From NCBI GenBank assembly GCA_963666505.2, contig CAXXXL010000001.1, positions 558,001 to 622,000 on the forward strand: a stretch of 64,000 bases of DNA, written 5' to 3'. Source of the DNA: JABGQS01 sp963666505. GTDB taxonomy: Bacteria > Bacillota > Clostridia > Christensenellales > SZUA-584. Each line of letters begins with the position of its first letter. The stretch's first letter is position 1. The position numbers and the translations under genes are program-made. Of the stretch, positions 16,293-25,917 are shown one piece after another. The notes beneath the pieces are model-generated. The model was not told the origin of the DNA, did not search any database, and saw only the letters and a program-made list of their open reading frames with translations.

Positions 16293-18542
16293 TTGGCAAC
16301 TATCAAAGATGTAGCAAGTAAAGCAGGGGTTTCCATATCAACAGTTTCACTTGTTATAAATGGAAAAAGAAACATAAGCACGGAAAAATATCATGCTATT
16401 CTTGCGGCCATGAAAGAACTCAATTACAGACCCAGTATAATAGCACAAAACCTAAAGAAGCAGAAATTTCATATCATAGGTGTCGTGCTTCCTTCGACCG
16501 ACGGACACTATTCGCAGATATTGAAAGGCATACACAGCGTTCTGAGCGAGAAGAAATATCATATAATCGTAAGCCTGACGGGGGACGATATACAGAAGGA
16601 AGAGGACATATTCGAAGAATTCATTTCCATGGGGGCATCGGGCGTAATATCCGTTCCCTGCGATACCGAAAACGTTGATAAGTATAAAAAGTGGATAGAA
16701 ACAGGGATGGCGATAGTCTTTATTGAGCGCAGGCTGGAGGACGTCAATTTTTCTAACGTTATTTATGATAACCAGAAAATTATTTATAACAAAACAAAGG
16801 AGCTGCTGCGTGAGTTCAAGCCCGGGGAGATGGCGCTTATAACGGGCTCTTTCAAGCATTCTAACGAGAGCGAGTGTGTTCTTGCGTTCAGGGATGCCGT
16901 CTCGGAAGTTTATCCGGATGAGGAACTTGACAAGCTGGAGATAACTGAGACGAGCCTAAAGCGAACAAGAAAGATGTATGATCTGCTAAAGCGATATGGG
17001 CAGGACGAATGCAGCATTAAATGTTATCTGCTGACCGATATTGAGAGCGCTGACATGTTGGCTGAGATACAGGTAATCATGAAACGTGAGCCACGTATAT
17101 ACGCACTGAGCGGCGACGTTTGGCTAAGCGCAAAGAAGCAAAAAGCAATGGTAAAGCTTCTTCCAAGAGAGTCCAACAAACTCGGTCAGAAAGCTGCAGA
17201 GTTATTGATGCGTTTCGTTAAAAACAACAGGGTTACCGAGAAGAGGGATGTTCTTGTCGAGACTTCTTACGACTATAGGGAAACAAAGGATATAAAAACT
17301 GTCCAGATAAAAAAAGGAGCTGCTCTTAAGGTTCTGCTCCTTCAGTCGAACGCTATGGACGTTCTGTTCAAGCTTTCGCCGAACTTTACAAAAGAGACAG
17401 GGATAAAAACACAGTTTACTTTTGTTCCTTTCTATAAGCTTACTCACATGCTGGCCGGCGACCCGGACAAGGTGCCGGAACACGATGTATTGTGGGTGGA
17501 CGTACCGCTCGTTGACACTATGACGAGGATGGGAAGGCTGATGGACCTTCGGCCGTGGCTGGACAGCGACGAGAGAAAAATATTAGAGAGGTTTCCGAGC
17601 GGAGTTTTAAAGTGCGTTTCCAACAAAGAAAAACAGATTTACGGTCTGCCGCTGCTTATGGACGAAGGGCTGCTGTATTACCGCAAAGATGTTTTCAACG
17701 ATCCGGCTGTGCAGTGGAGCTTCTTCAATAAATACGGGTTTGAGCTAAAACCGCCGATATCGTGGACGGAGTTCAACTATATAGCAGAGTTCTTTGACCC
17801 GTCTGTAAACAAGAAATCGAAGTTCAAGAGCGGCACAGTGCTTTCACTTACCGGCCCGACTGCGATTATGGAAGAGTTTTATGTGCGACAATGGGCTTTC
17901 AACGGCAGGATGGTGGACAAATGGGGGAAGCTGAGTATTATTTCTATCGAGAACGTTAGAGCGCTTGAGAACCTTATAACATCATATAAGTTTTCTCCGC
18001 CCGATTCGCTGGATTATTTCTTTGAAGAGACGTTTGCATGCCTTTTAAAAGGCGAAACACCTATGGTGCAGGGCTTTCCGACGCATTATCAGCCGTTTAG
18101 GTATGCCGAGTCTAAAGACAGCCTTGAGGCGCAGATTGACGTTGCTCCGTTGCCGGGGGGCAAGCCGCTGCTTGGAGGATGGGTGATGGGTGTGAACTCG
18201 GCAACCAGGATGCAGGCCGAAGCTTTTGAGTTTTTAAACTGGGTGCTGCGTGAAGATATGGTGGTAGCAAAGGGCATGCTGGGGCATCTTGTGCCCGTTA
18301 AAGCTACTTATGAAAGCACTATACTCAACAATTATTATCCCGGCCTTAAAATGATGAACATAGATAACTTCTCTAAAGAATTAAGAGAAGTTATCAGGGA
18401 TAATAAAGGCAATGTCGTCGATCAGTTCCAGTTTGAGGAACTGGTTTCGCAGGAATTGATAAAAGCGCTGAGGTCTCAGCAGTCTGCGGAAGAGGCGCTT
18501 AAAAAAGCGCAGGAAAAAGTTGGAGAGCTGTTGTTTAAATAA
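16293..18542 (+). CDS. LacI-family regulator fused to an ABC-type solute-binding domain
   Basis: The start is TTG 16293 with GGGGTG 6 bases upstream, giving the classical LacI N-terminus MATIKDVASKAGVS. The 749-residue protein has three parts: a LacI helix-turn-helix (1-50, STVSLVINGKRNIS), a LacI/periplasmic-binding-like sensor (55-335), and a family-1 extracellular solute-binding domain (about 345-749: LKVLLLQSNAMDVLFKLSP, YGLPLLMDEGLLYYRKDVF, LLGGWVMGVN). Ordinary LacI proteins are ~330 residues. There is no signal peptide before the third part, so it is presumably a cytoplasmic ligand sensor derived from an importer protein. It heads the sugar ABC operon that begins 33 bases downstream. 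Confidence 0.88.
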   Translation: MATIKDVASKAGVSISTVSLVINGKRNISTEKYHAILAAMKELNYRPSIIAQNLKKQKFHIIGVVLPSTDGHYSQILKGIHSVLSEKKYHIIVSLTGDDIQKEEDIFEEFISMGASGVISVPCDTENVDKYKKWIETGMAIVFIERRLEDVNFSNVIYDNQKIIYNKTKELLREFKPGEMALITGSFKHSNESECVLAFRDAVSEVYPDEELDKLEITETSLKRTRKMYDLLKRYGQDECSIKCYLLTDIESADMLAEIQVIMKREPRIYALSGDVWLSAKKQKAMVKLLPRESNKLGQKAAELLMRFVKNNRVTEKRDVLVETSYDYRETKDIKTVQIKKGAALKVLLLQSNAMDVLFKLSPNFTKETGIKTQFTFVPFYKLTHMLAGDPDKVPEHDVLWVDVPLVDTMTRMGRLMDLRPWLDSDERKILERFPSGVLKCVSNKEKQIYGLPLLMDEGLLYYRKDVFNDPAVQWSFFNKYGFELKPPISWTEFNYIAEFFDPSVNKKSKFKSGTVLSLTGPTAIMEEFYVRQWAFNGRMVDKWGKLSIISIENVRALENLITSYKFSPPDSLDYFFEETFACLLKGETPMVQGFPTHYQPFRYAESKDSLEAQIDVAPLPGGKPLLGGWVMGVNSATRMQAEAFEFLNWVLREDMVVAKGMLGHLVPVKATYESTILNNYYPGLKMMNIDNFSKELREVIRDNKGNVVDQFQFEELVSQELIKALRSQQSAEEALKKAQEKVGELLFK

Positions 18543-18574
18543 ATTGCAAAAATTAATTTTAGTGGAGGGAAGCA

Positions 18575-19573
18575 GTGAACAAGGTTAAGAAACTATTGAG
18601 AATGGACCTTACAAGCGTGGTGCTGCCGTTGGCCGTACTATTCATTGTTCTGCTTATAGGTTCAAAAGGTTTTCTGTCTGCGTACAATATATTGTCGTTA
18701 TTGCAGAGCGTTGCTATTTTTGTGCTGATAGGACTGGCGCAGATGTCGGCGCTGTCGCTGGGGCAGTTCAACCTGGCGGTGGGGGCTATGGGATGCCTTT
18801 CAGCGATTATGCTGGGGCTGTTTATGCAGGTGCTTGGACTGCCATTGATAGTGGCTGTTATACTCGGTCTTGGCGTAGCGATGCTGGCAGGAGCAATTCA
18901 AGGTTTGATAATTGCAAAGAGCGGTATCAGCCCATTTATAATAACGCTTGCTTTGCTGAGCGTATTTACGGGGATTGCAACAGTTATAACGATGGGGGAC
19001 TCATACAATGACCTGCCGGACATTATTAAAACGATAAGCAGAATGCAATTCGGATCTGTTCCGCTGACATTTCTTATATCGATAGCGATATGCGCAGTTG
19101 CATTTATAGTATTCAAATATACAGATATAGGCCGGCGACTGAAGGCTGTGGGGGCAAACCCGCGTGCTGCACAGTTTTCCGGAATAAGCGTGCCAAGCAC
19201 AGTTATCATGGGGCATGCGATATCCGGTCTGTTTGCAGGGCTAGCAGCTTTCATACAGATATGTAAGTTCAACTCGGCGCAGCTTGCCATTGGCAGCGAC
19301 TGGATGATGACTTCATTCGTCGTCGCAGTCCTTGGCGGAACGCTGCTTTCAGGCGGCAAGATATCCGTAATCGGCACACTGCTTGGCAGCCTGCTGATGG
19401 TATTCATAATCAATGCACTGGGGCTTTGGAGAGTAAACACATATATGTTCCAGACAATTATGGGACTGGTATTGCTGGGGGCATATGAGATCGACAGAGC
19501 GAGACTATCATACATCAGAAAACGCAGCACTTGGATCGCAGAGACGCAGGACGGGGAGGCAAAAGATGAATAG
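18575..19573 (+). CDS. Sugar ABC transporter permease (RbsC family), first subunit
   Basis: A 332-residue hydrophobic protein of the ribose/xylose/galactose permease family, with about 8-10 membrane segments and the family signature VGANPRAAQFSGI facing the ATPase. GTG 18575 is preceded by ggaggga. It overlaps the second permease by 8 bases. Two different RbsC-type permeases in one operon imply a heterodimeric channel, unlike the homodimer of the ribose system. The transported sugar is unknown; downstream enzymes suggest a deoxyhexose or pentose. Confidence 0.92.
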   Translation: MNKVKKLLRMDLTSVVLPLAVLFIVLLIGSKGFLSAYNILSLLQSVAIFVLIGLAQMSALSLGQFNLAVGAMGCLSAIMLGLFMQVLGLPLIVAVILGLGVAMLAGAIQGLIIAKSGISPFIITLALLSVFTGIATVITMGDSYNDLPDIIKTISRMQFGSVPLTFLISIAICAVAFIVFKYTDIGRRLKAVGANPRAAQFSGISVPSTVIMGHAISGLFAGLAAFIQICKFNSAQLAIGSDWMMTSFVVAVLGGTLLSGGKISVIGTLLGSLLMVFIINALGLWRVNTYMFQTIMGLVLLGAYEIDRARLSYIRKRSTWIAETQDGEAKDE

Positions 19574-20558
19574 TGCAAAAACTTCGGGCGCAAGGAGCCT
19601 TTGGAGCAAGCTTACAAAATCCAGCCTCTTTGGTGCACTTATAATTGTTATCGTTCTGCTGGGAGTAATGCTGATAATAAAGCCGACATACCTTTCGCCG
19701 ACTAACATATATGTGCTTGCTAAAGTACTGACGGTGACGGCTGTTATAGGCTTCTCACAGATGATAGTAATATCGAGCGGCGGGCTTAACCTTTCGATAG
19801 GAGCTACGGGAGCGCTCTCTGCTGTGATAGCTGGCTGGGCGATGACAGCGCAAGGCCTGCCATGGTGGCTGGGTGTGCTGATGGGCCTGGGCGTTGGAAT
19901 ATTGTGTGGTGTGGTGAACGGCCTGCTGATATACCGTGCGGGCGGTGTAGGCGTTGCGTTCTTCCTTATAACGCTGGCTACAGCAAGTGTATTCCAGGGT
20001 CTTAATTATACAATAACGAAGGGCAACCCGTTTTATGGGCCTGACGGCAAGATGGCTTCCGCTTTCCTTGCGATGGGGAACACAAAGATACTCGGGCTGC
20101 CGGCATCGTTCTTCATAATGCTGGTTATAGCGGTGGCGCTTATATTCCTGTATAGCAAAATGACGCTTGGACGGCAGATACTGGCCTTTGGAGCAAGCAA
20201 CAAAGCGGCGCAGCTTTACGGCGTATCAAAGTTTAAAGTGGTGCTTTCCGCAAACATAATCGCAAGCTTGCTGGCGGCGATCGCCGGAATACTTGCCATG
20301 ATAAGGATTGAGGCGGCGCAGCCGAACATGGGCGCTGACTGGATGCTGATGTCTTTTGCAGCACCGCTTATCGGCGGAACTAGGCAGGCAGGCGGCAAGG
20401 TGAATGTTATCGGCGCTATCCTTGGTGCGTTCTCGCTGACGATAATAAGTAATGCACTTGTGCATCTGAAGGTAGATATATATTGGAACCAGCTTATTTA
20501 CGGAATGATAATACTGCTTGCAGTTACGATAGACAGACTCCGTTATATCAGGAAATAG
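19566..20558 (+). CDS. Sugar ABC transporter permease (RbsC family), second subunit
   Basis: The start chosen is ATG 19566, after ggggaggc and overlapping the previous gene by 8 bases; an earlier in-frame ATG lies deep inside the upstream gene. The 330-residue product is a second RbsC-type permease, with the coupling motif FGASNKAAQLYGV and SGGLNLSIGATGALS in an early membrane segment. It pairs with the preceding permease and the ATPase 9 bases downstream. Confidence 0.92.
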   Translation: MNSAKTSGARSLWSKLTKSSLFGALIIVIVLLGVMLIIKPTYLSPTNIYVLAKVLTVTAVIGFSQMIVISSGGLNLSIGATGALSAVIAGWAMTAQGLPWWLGVLMGLGVGILCGVVNGLLIYRAGGVGVAFFLITLATASVFQGLNYTITKGNPFYGPDGKMASAFLAMGNTKILGLPASFFIMLVIAVALIFLYSKMTLGRQILAFGASNKAAQLYGVSKFKVVLSANIIASLLAAIAGILAMIRIEAAQPNMGADWMLMSFAAPLIGGTRQAGGKVNVIGAILGAFSLTIISNALVHLKVDIYWNQLIYGMIILLAVTIDRLRYIRK

Positions 20559-20567
20559 GGGGAGAAT

Positions 20568-22094
20568 ATGAGCGAAAACAACACTGTTAGCAAATATGTA
20601 ATGGAAATAGATAGTATAACGAAGGTATTCCCTGGTGTAAAGGCGCTGGATAGAGTAAGTCTGGACCTAAAGCCGGGCGAAGTGCTGGCGCTTGTCGGCG
20701 AAAACGGAGCAGGTAAATCTACCCTTATAAACTGTATCACAGGAGTCTTAAAGCCTGAAGAAGGGGAGATACGCATAAACGGCGAGGCTGTCGATATGAA
20801 GAATCCGCTGGTGTCTTCGCAGCACGGTATAAGCGTAGTCCATCAGGAGAGGAATCTTATTCCAACGTTCGACGTAGCGGAGAATATATTCTTTGACAAG
20901 ATAAGCGGAAGTGGTGCAAAGACGGTAAACCGCAAGTGGATGCACGAAAACGTAAAGCCGTATCTTGATCTTGTGCGGCTGGATATCGATCCTGCGGCGG
21001 AAGTTGATGATCTGTCATCTGCACAGAAGCAGCTTATTGAGATTGCACGTGCATTGTCTATAAACTCAAAGATATTGCTGCTGGACGAACCGACGGCATC
21101 CATATCCATAAAAGAAGCTGATATGCTTATCGACCTTCTAAAGGACCTTAGAAGCAAGGGCGTTTCGATAATATACGTCAGCCACAAGCTGGAGGAGATA
21201 TTCGAAGTCGCCGACAGGGTCAAGGTAATAAGGGACGGTAAGGGAGTGGGTGACGCTGTGCCTGTAGGTCAGCTTACGAGAGACAAACTGGTTGAAATGA
21301 TGGTGGGCAGCCGTGAGATGACGAGAGCATTTCCATCACACGACCGTTCGAAAGCTCCGGTGGTGCTGGAAGTGAAACAGATTACTTCAAAGCTTAATGA
21401 AAAGCCTGCGTCGTTTGAGCTAAAGAAAGGCGAGATACTTGGCTGGTACGGACTGGTAGGCGCCGGAAGGACGGAGCTTGCCCGGGAAGTGATCGGCATA
21501 GATCCTATCCGCAGCGGGCAAATAAGGATAAATGACAAGAAGGCGCAGATACGCTCGTATAAAGACGCATTTGAGAAATATGGCATATATTATTTAAGCG
21601 AGAACCGGAAGGAAGAAGGACTGTTCCTTATCCATTCTATTGCAACGAATATATCCGCAGTCGCCTTAAAGCGCATCAAAAACAAAGCGAGGCTGAATTC
21701 ACCTAAAAAAGAAAGAGCGCTTGCAAAGGAGTATGCGGGCAAGATACAGATAAAGATGGGCGACCCGGACGATGTTGTCTCCAGTCTTTCGGGCGGTAAC
21801 CAGCAGAAGGTGTGCATAGCAAAGTGCCTTGTCACAGAGCCGGAGATAATCATAGCAGATGAGCCTACAGTTGGGATAGACGTTAAGACGAAGGCAGAGA
21901 TTCACAAGCTGATATATGAGCTTTCGCAGCAGGGCAAGTCTATAATATTCATATCTTCCGACCTTCCGGAGCTTATACAGATAGCCGAGCGCATACAGGT
22001 GTTCCGTGACGGAGAGATAGTGGGAGAGATAGAGAACGACAAGGATTACGATTCGACAAGTACAAAGGTAATGAACACGATTTTGGGAAACTAA
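20568..22094 (+). CDS. Sugar ABC transporter ATP-binding protein (RbsA/MglA type)
   Basis: A 508-residue double ATPase. The first half has Walker A GENGAGKST, the ABC signature LSSAQKQ and Walker B ILLLDEPTA. The second has the degenerate Walker A GLVGAGRTE usual in this family, then YLSENRKEEGL, LSGGNQQK and IIIADEPTVGID. It powers sugar import through the two upstream permeases. The reading frame is intact, unlike the related gene at 44185. Confidence 0.95.
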   Translation: MSENNTVSKYVMEIDSITKVFPGVKALDRVSLDLKPGEVLALVGENGAGKSTLINCITGVLKPEEGEIRINGEAVDMKNPLVSSQHGISVVHQERNLIPTFDVAENIFFDKISGSGAKTVNRKWMHENVKPYLDLVRLDIDPAAEVDDLSSAQKQLIEIARALSINSKILLLDEPTASISIKEADMLIDLLKDLRSKGVSIIYVSHKLEEIFEVADRVKVIRDGKGVGDAVPVGQLTRDKLVEMMVGSREMTRAFPSHDRSKAPVVLEVKQITSKLNEKPASFELKKGEILGWYGLVGAGRTELAREVIGIDPIRSGQIRINDKKAQIRSYKDAFEKYGIYYLSENRKEEGLFLIHSIATNISAVALKRIKNKARLNSPKKERALAKEYAGKIQIKMGDPDDVVSSLSGGNQQKVCIAKCLVTEPEIIIADEPTVGIDVKTKAEIHKLIYELSQQGKSIIFISSDLPELIQIAERIQVFRDGEIVGEIENDKDYDSTSTKVMNTILGN

Positions 22095-22107
22095 AGCGAA
22101 ACGCTTT
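22093..22107. promoter_or_regulatory. 15-bp perfect palindrome between ATPase and binding-protein genes
   Basis: AAAGCG-AAA-CGCTTT is an exact 6-3-6 inverted repeat overlapping the ATPase stop codon and lying 49 bases before the binding-protein ATG. It could be an internal operator for the LacI-type regulator or a small RNA hairpin. It is not a terminator because no long T-run follows. Confidence 0.4.
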
Positions 22108-22155
22108 TGTTTAATAAAGCAGGGGGACCTGCAAAAAATAATGAGGAGGAAAATT

Positions 22156-23322
22156 ATGAAAAGAATAGTAGTTATGCTGCTCGCATTGGCAATGGTGTTT
22201 TCATTTGCCGCATGCCAGCAGGAAGCGACTGATTCAGGTGCGACTCAGGATGACACGGCCGGCTCGGACACAGGTGACTCAGGTTCGACGGATGTGGCAG
22301 ACGATACATCCGATACGTCCGGCGACACGGCGGATATGGAGTATGAGCCGGTTATTAACATTCCATACGGCCCGGCGGATGGCAAGACAGACGACGATTA
22401 TCAGTTTGGTTTTTCTTTCGGCGGAATCAATCCGTATGCTGACCCGGTAGAGCCGGCTGCGACTCAGGCGGAAAAAGAACTAGGTATCAAAAAACACCTG
22501 ATAATCTCTACACCTCAGGACTGGGTGCAGAACGACCAGAACCAGCTTCTTGACGCTCTTATCGCCGGCGGCTGCAAAGGTATTCAGATGATGCCTTCGG
22601 AAGCTACTGCAAGCAACGAGCAGATCACCAAGATGGTTAATGCCGGCATACCTGTAGTATGCATGGGCGGACCGCCGGAACTTCCTTCGGACGCTACTCT
22701 TACACTGGCAACAGACGTTTACGCATCTGCATACCAGGGCACGATAGCTGTTATTGAGAAGCTGGGCGGCGAAGGAAACATAGTCGGGCTCTCGGGCGCT
22801 ATCAACGATACAAACACACAGAAGAGATTCCAGGCTATTCAGGACGCTTGTGATGAGTATCCGAATGTAACGCTGTTTCAGACAATCGGCGACATCGATA
22901 ACGCTGAAGGTTCTATGACAGCAATAGGCGACCTGCTTGCTGCAAGCGGAGCCGAGATCAACGGTATGATAAGCACAGCTTACTACCCGTCGGTAGCAAT
23001 GGCTAAATACTTGGAACAGGAAGAATACAGCCATATAATCGGCGTAGGCATCGACACAGACGCCTCTGTTCTTGACGCAATAAGAGCAGGAGTTCTTTAC
23101 GGAACTATGTCTCAGAACCCTTGGGGACAGTCATATATAGCAACATATACATTGAAGATGCTTATTGATGGCTATACCTATAAGGATGACCAGCCTGAAG
23201 TTATCGACTCCGGATCATTCCTGATAACATCAGAGAACATTGACAGCATGGACGAGACAATAAAGGCTGTAACTGAGGAGATATTAAGCACCTGGCTTGA
23301 CAGGTTCAATCCTCCGGCCTAA
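22156..23322 (+). CDS. Sugar ABC transporter substrate-binding lipoprotein
   Basis: The start chosen is ATG 22156, preceded by aggagga; an ATG at 22141 is in frame but lacks its own site. The 388-residue precursor has a signal peptide with lipobox FAAC, an Asp/Ser/Thr-rich linker, then a periplasmic-binding type-1 fold of the ribose-binding family (FGFSFGGINPYADP, GGCKGIQMMPSEA, NDTNTQKRFQAIQ). It should deliver the sugar to the RbsC-type permeases on the outer face of the membrane. It is followed by strong hairpins that may stabilise its part of the transcript. Confidence 0.93.
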   Translation: MKRIVVMLLALAMVFSFAACQQEATDSGATQDDTAGSDTGDSGSTDVADDTSDTSGDTADMEYEPVINIPYGPADGKTDDDYQFGFSFGGINPYADPVEPAATQAEKELGIKKHLIISTPQDWVQNDQNQLLDALIAGGCKGIQMMPSEATASNEQITKMVNAGIPVVCMGGPPELPSDATLTLATDVYASAYQGTIAVIEKLGGEGNIVGLSGAINDTNTQKRFQAIQDACDEYPNVTLFQTIGDIDNAEGSMTAIGDLLAASGAEINGMISTAYYPSVAMAKYLEQEEYSHIIGVGIDTDASVLDAIRAGVLYGTMSQNPWGQSYIATYTLKMLIDGYTYKDDQPEVIDSGSFLITSENIDSMDETIKAVTEEILSTWLDRFNPPA

Positions 23323-23330
23323 TGAAAAGA

Positions 23331-23373
23331 CTCTTTGGGGGAGCCTTGTGAAAGAAGGCTCTCCCCAAAAGAG
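23331..23373 (+). promoter_or_regulatory. Strong hairpin after the binding-protein gene
   Basis: Arms 23331-23347 and 23355-23373 pair almost completely (ctctttgggggagcctt with its near complement) around a short loop. No T-run follows, so it fits an mRNA-stabilising or partial-termination element behind a highly expressed binding-protein gene. Confidence 0.65.
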
Positions 23374-23383
23374 CATCTGAAAA

Positions 23384-23428
23384 ATTGCGGGCTGCATACT
23401 GCTGCTAACTGACAGCAGCCTGCGCAAT
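23384..23428 (+). promoter_or_regulatory. Second intergenic hairpin
   Basis: The outer arms ATTGCG (23384-23389) and CGCAAT (23423-23428) continue into GCTGC/GCAGC pairing, with a small internal CTGCT/AGCAG stem. It is tandem with the preceding hairpin; the rest of the gap to 23585 shows no gene. Confidence 0.5.
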
Positions 23429-23585
23429 AGAACAGCAAGTTCATATATGCTTATCAGCGCATATATAGTCTATTTTAATACAGAACTTAACTGCTATCAA
23501 CATATGTTTTCATAGTTTGTTCTATTGCAGAAATTTTATTCGGTTATAAGAGATTTGCCGCAAAGGCGGCAGGGAGTAATTTCAC

Positions 23586-23909
23586 ATGAAAAGATTTGGG
23601 CAGGTTATAAAGGTGAATCCGGCCAAACTTGAATATTATAAGCATCTGCACGCAAACCCGTGGCCGGGAGTTAACAAGATGATTAAGGAGTGCAACATAC
23701 AAAACTTCTCGATATATTACAAAGACGGGTATCTGTTTTCATATTTTGAATACGTTGGAGACGATTATGAAAAGGATATGAAAAAAATGAGCGCCGACCC
23801 CGAAACACAGAGATGGTGGAAAGAGACGGACCCCTGTCAGGTTCCTTTGGAAACACGAAAGGAAGGTGAATGGTGGGCAGATATGGAGCAAGTTTATCAC
23901 CTTGACTAG
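23586..23909 (+). CDS. L-rhamnose mutarotase family protein
   Basis: A 107-residue protein of the RhaM (DUF718) family, which interconverts alpha and beta anomers of L-rhamnose and related sugars. Family features seen are RFGQVIKVNPAKLEYYKHLHA, NFSIYYKDGYLFSYFEY, and QRWWKETDPCQVP near the C-terminus. The length is exactly typical. It opens the enzymatic half of the operon and lies 12 bases before a lyxose-isomerase-like gene. The actual sugar may differ from rhamnose because rhamnose isomerase, kinase and aldolase are absent. Confidence 0.88.
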   Translation: MKRFGQVIKVNPAKLEYYKHLHANPWPGVNKMIKECNIQNFSIYYKDGYLFSYFEYVGDDYEKDMKKMSADPETQRWWKETDPCQVPLETRKEGEWWADMEQVYHLD

Positions 23910-23921
23910 AGAGGAAAAACA

Positions 23922-24608
23922 ATGAAAAGATCATTCATAAACGAAATGCAGAGATGGTCACTTGACCTTCTGGCGACAAACAGCTTTAAACTGCCGATGT
24001 TCGGGTATTGGAAGCTGGACGAATGGAAAGAAAAAAAGGACGAAATCGAACGGATAAAAAAGACGATGCTCGGATGGGATGTTACGGATTTCGGCGGCGG
24101 CGACTTTGACAGCGTGGGTGCGGTACTCTTCACTATCAGAAACGGTAATGTACACGAGCAAGGCTGCGGTACGCCTTATGCTGAGAAAGTGATATTGATG
24201 AAACAGGGACAGAAGCTGCCGCTGCACTTCCATTTCAACAAGATGGAGGATATTATCAACAGGGGCGGCGGTGTACTTGTGATAGAGCTTTATAAGTCTA
24301 AAGAAGACGGAAGTGTCGATTATGAATCTGATGTTGAGATATATTGTGATGGAATCAAAAGGATAGTCAAAGCAGGCAACGGGGTAGAGATATTGCCGGG
24401 AAACAGCATGACGCTGACTCCGTATATCTATCATAATTTTATTGCAAAAGAAGGAGCCGGTGATATTATCGTCGGAGAAGTATCGAAAATAAACGACGAC
24501 AACACGGATAACAGGTTTGCACAGGAAGAAGCCAGCCGTTTTTCCGAAATCGAGGAAGACGAAGAGATATTGTACCCGTTGTGCAACGAGTATGACAAAG
24601 TGCTTTAG
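23922..24608 (+). CDS. D-lyxose ketol-isomerase-like cupin protein
   Basis: A 228-residue protein matching the D-lyxose isomerase family. A helical N-terminus (MKRSFINEMQRWSLDLL) precedes a cupin with metal ligands in LPLHFHFNKMEDIINRGGG (His-x-His then Glu) and the later His in YIYHNF. These enzymes isomerise D-lyxose to D-xylulose and D-mannose to D-fructose. With mutarotase upstream and oxidoreductases downstream, it probably isomerises the imported sugar or an intermediate. Confidence 0.85.
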   Translation: MKRSFINEMQRWSLDLLATNSFKLPMFGYWKLDEWKEKKDEIERIKKTMLGWDVTDFGGGDFDSVGAVLFTIRNGNVHEQGCGTPYAEKVILMKQGQKLPLHFHFNKMEDIINRGGGVLVIELYKSKEDGSVDYESDVEIYCDGIKRIVKAGNGVEILPGNSMTLTPYIYHNFIAKEGAGDIIVGEVSKINDDNTDNRFAQEEASRFSEIEEDEEILYPLCNEYDKVL

Positions 24609-24617
24609 GGGATTGTG

Positions 24618-25898
24618 ATGGACGAAATTTCAAGCATGCTCAGCAATGCTAAAGTGCCGTATTTCTATAAAACGCAGTTTAGCCTGTGCAAAGATGAAAT
24701 AAAAGATATAAATAAATGTGTGAAGGATGCTCTTAAACGGGAGCGGACACTGGCGCGCATTGAAAAAGGTGCAAGAGTTGCACTGACGGCGGGAAGCAGG
24801 GAGATAAATCATATTTCGCAGATACTGCTTGCCGTTATCAGCGAGCTTAAGAAAATCGGAGCGCAGCCTTTTATCATCCCCGCTATGGGCAGCCACGGCG
24901 GCGCAACGGCTGAAGGGCAGCAGGATATACTTGCTGGTTACGGTATCACAGAGCAGGCGATGGGAGTGCAGATAATAAGCAGCATGGAGACGGTCGAGGT
25001 TGGAATAACACCTGAAGGCCTGCCGGTGCATGCGGACAAGGCGGCTTTTGAAGCCGATTATATGATCCCGATAGGCAGGATAAAGCCCCACCCGGAGTTT
25101 AGAGGAAAGCACGAAAGCGGACTGCTTAAAATGATGGCTATAGGTATCGGAAAACAGCATGGTGCGAATATGTGCCATCAGTTCGGGATGGAGAATATGC
25201 CGTCAAATATACTGGCATTTGCGAGCGTAATGCTTGAAAAATGCAGAATACCTTTCGGTATAGGAATTATTGAGAATGCTATGCACGGAACGTACAGCAT
25301 AACAGCGATACCTTCGGAGGATATAATAGAAGAAGAGATACAACTGCTGGATACAGCAAAAGCACTGGTCCCTGTGGTGCCTTTTGAAAAGGTGGACGTT
25401 ATCATATGTGAGCAGATGGGCAAAGACATCAGCGGTACCGGCATGGACAGCAACGTTATAGGGCGCTCGATATCACTCGGAACGTCAAAACCGTTTGCAG
25501 AGCGTATAGGGGTGTTTGATCTAACAAATAAGTCGCATGGCAATTTTAACGGCATAGCACTTGCGGACACTGTCAGCAGGCGGCTGTATGATAAGATATC
25601 GTTCAGGGACACGTATCCCAACACCATAACGGCATGTGAACCGCTGGCAGTGAAGATACCTTCGGTTATGGACAGTGACAAGCTGTGTTTCTATTTCTGT
25701 ATTGAGACTTGTCTGAAAGCAGACAAGGACAATATAAAGATAGTTTGGATAAAAGACACGCTTTCGCTGAGTGAGTTTTACATATCCGAGGCTCTTCTGA
25801 AAGAAGCCGGGGGAAACGACGAGCTTAGCTTCACTTCGGAAAAGTATCTGCCGGGGTTTGATGAAAATGATAACTTTGCCGGTTTTAAGCCGGTGTAA
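24618..25898 (+). CDS. LarA-like (DUF2088) nickel-pincer racemase/epimerase family protein
   Basis: The start chosen is ATG 24618, 6 bases after GGGG; GTG 24615 is also possible. The 426-residue length equals that of lactate racemase LarA. Family landmarks are PAMGSHGGAT, then GRIKPHPEFRGKHESGLLKMM, which places a His and a Lys where LarA holds its catalytic His and the cofactor-binding Lys, then GKQHGA. LarA homologs racemise or epimerise 2-hydroxy acids using a nickel-pincer nucleotide made by LarB, LarC and LarE, none of which is in this window. Between a sugar isomerase and two SDR dehydrogenases, epimerisation of a sugar acid is a reasonable guess. Confidence 0.82.
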   Translation: MDEISSMLSNAKVPYFYKTQFSLCKDEIKDINKCVKDALKRERTLARIEKGARVALTAGSREINHISQILLAVISELKKIGAQPFIIPAMGSHGGATAEGQQDILAGYGITEQAMGVQIISSMETVEVGITPEGLPVHADKAAFEADYMIPIGRIKPHPEFRGKHESGLLKMMAIGIGKQHGANMCHQFGMENMPSNILAFASVMLEKCRIPFGIGIIENAMHGTYSITAIPSEDIIEEEIQLLDTAKALVPVVPFEKVDVIICEQMGKDISGTGMDSNVIGRSISLGTSKPFAERIGVFDLTNKSHGNFNGIALADTVSRRLYDKISFRDTYPNTITACEPLAVKIPSVMDSDKLCFYFCIETCLKADKDNIKIVWIKDTLSLSEFYISEALLKEAGGNDELSFTSEKYLPGFDENDNFAGFKPV

Positions 25899-25917
25899 TA
25901 AATAAAGGAGAATGATC

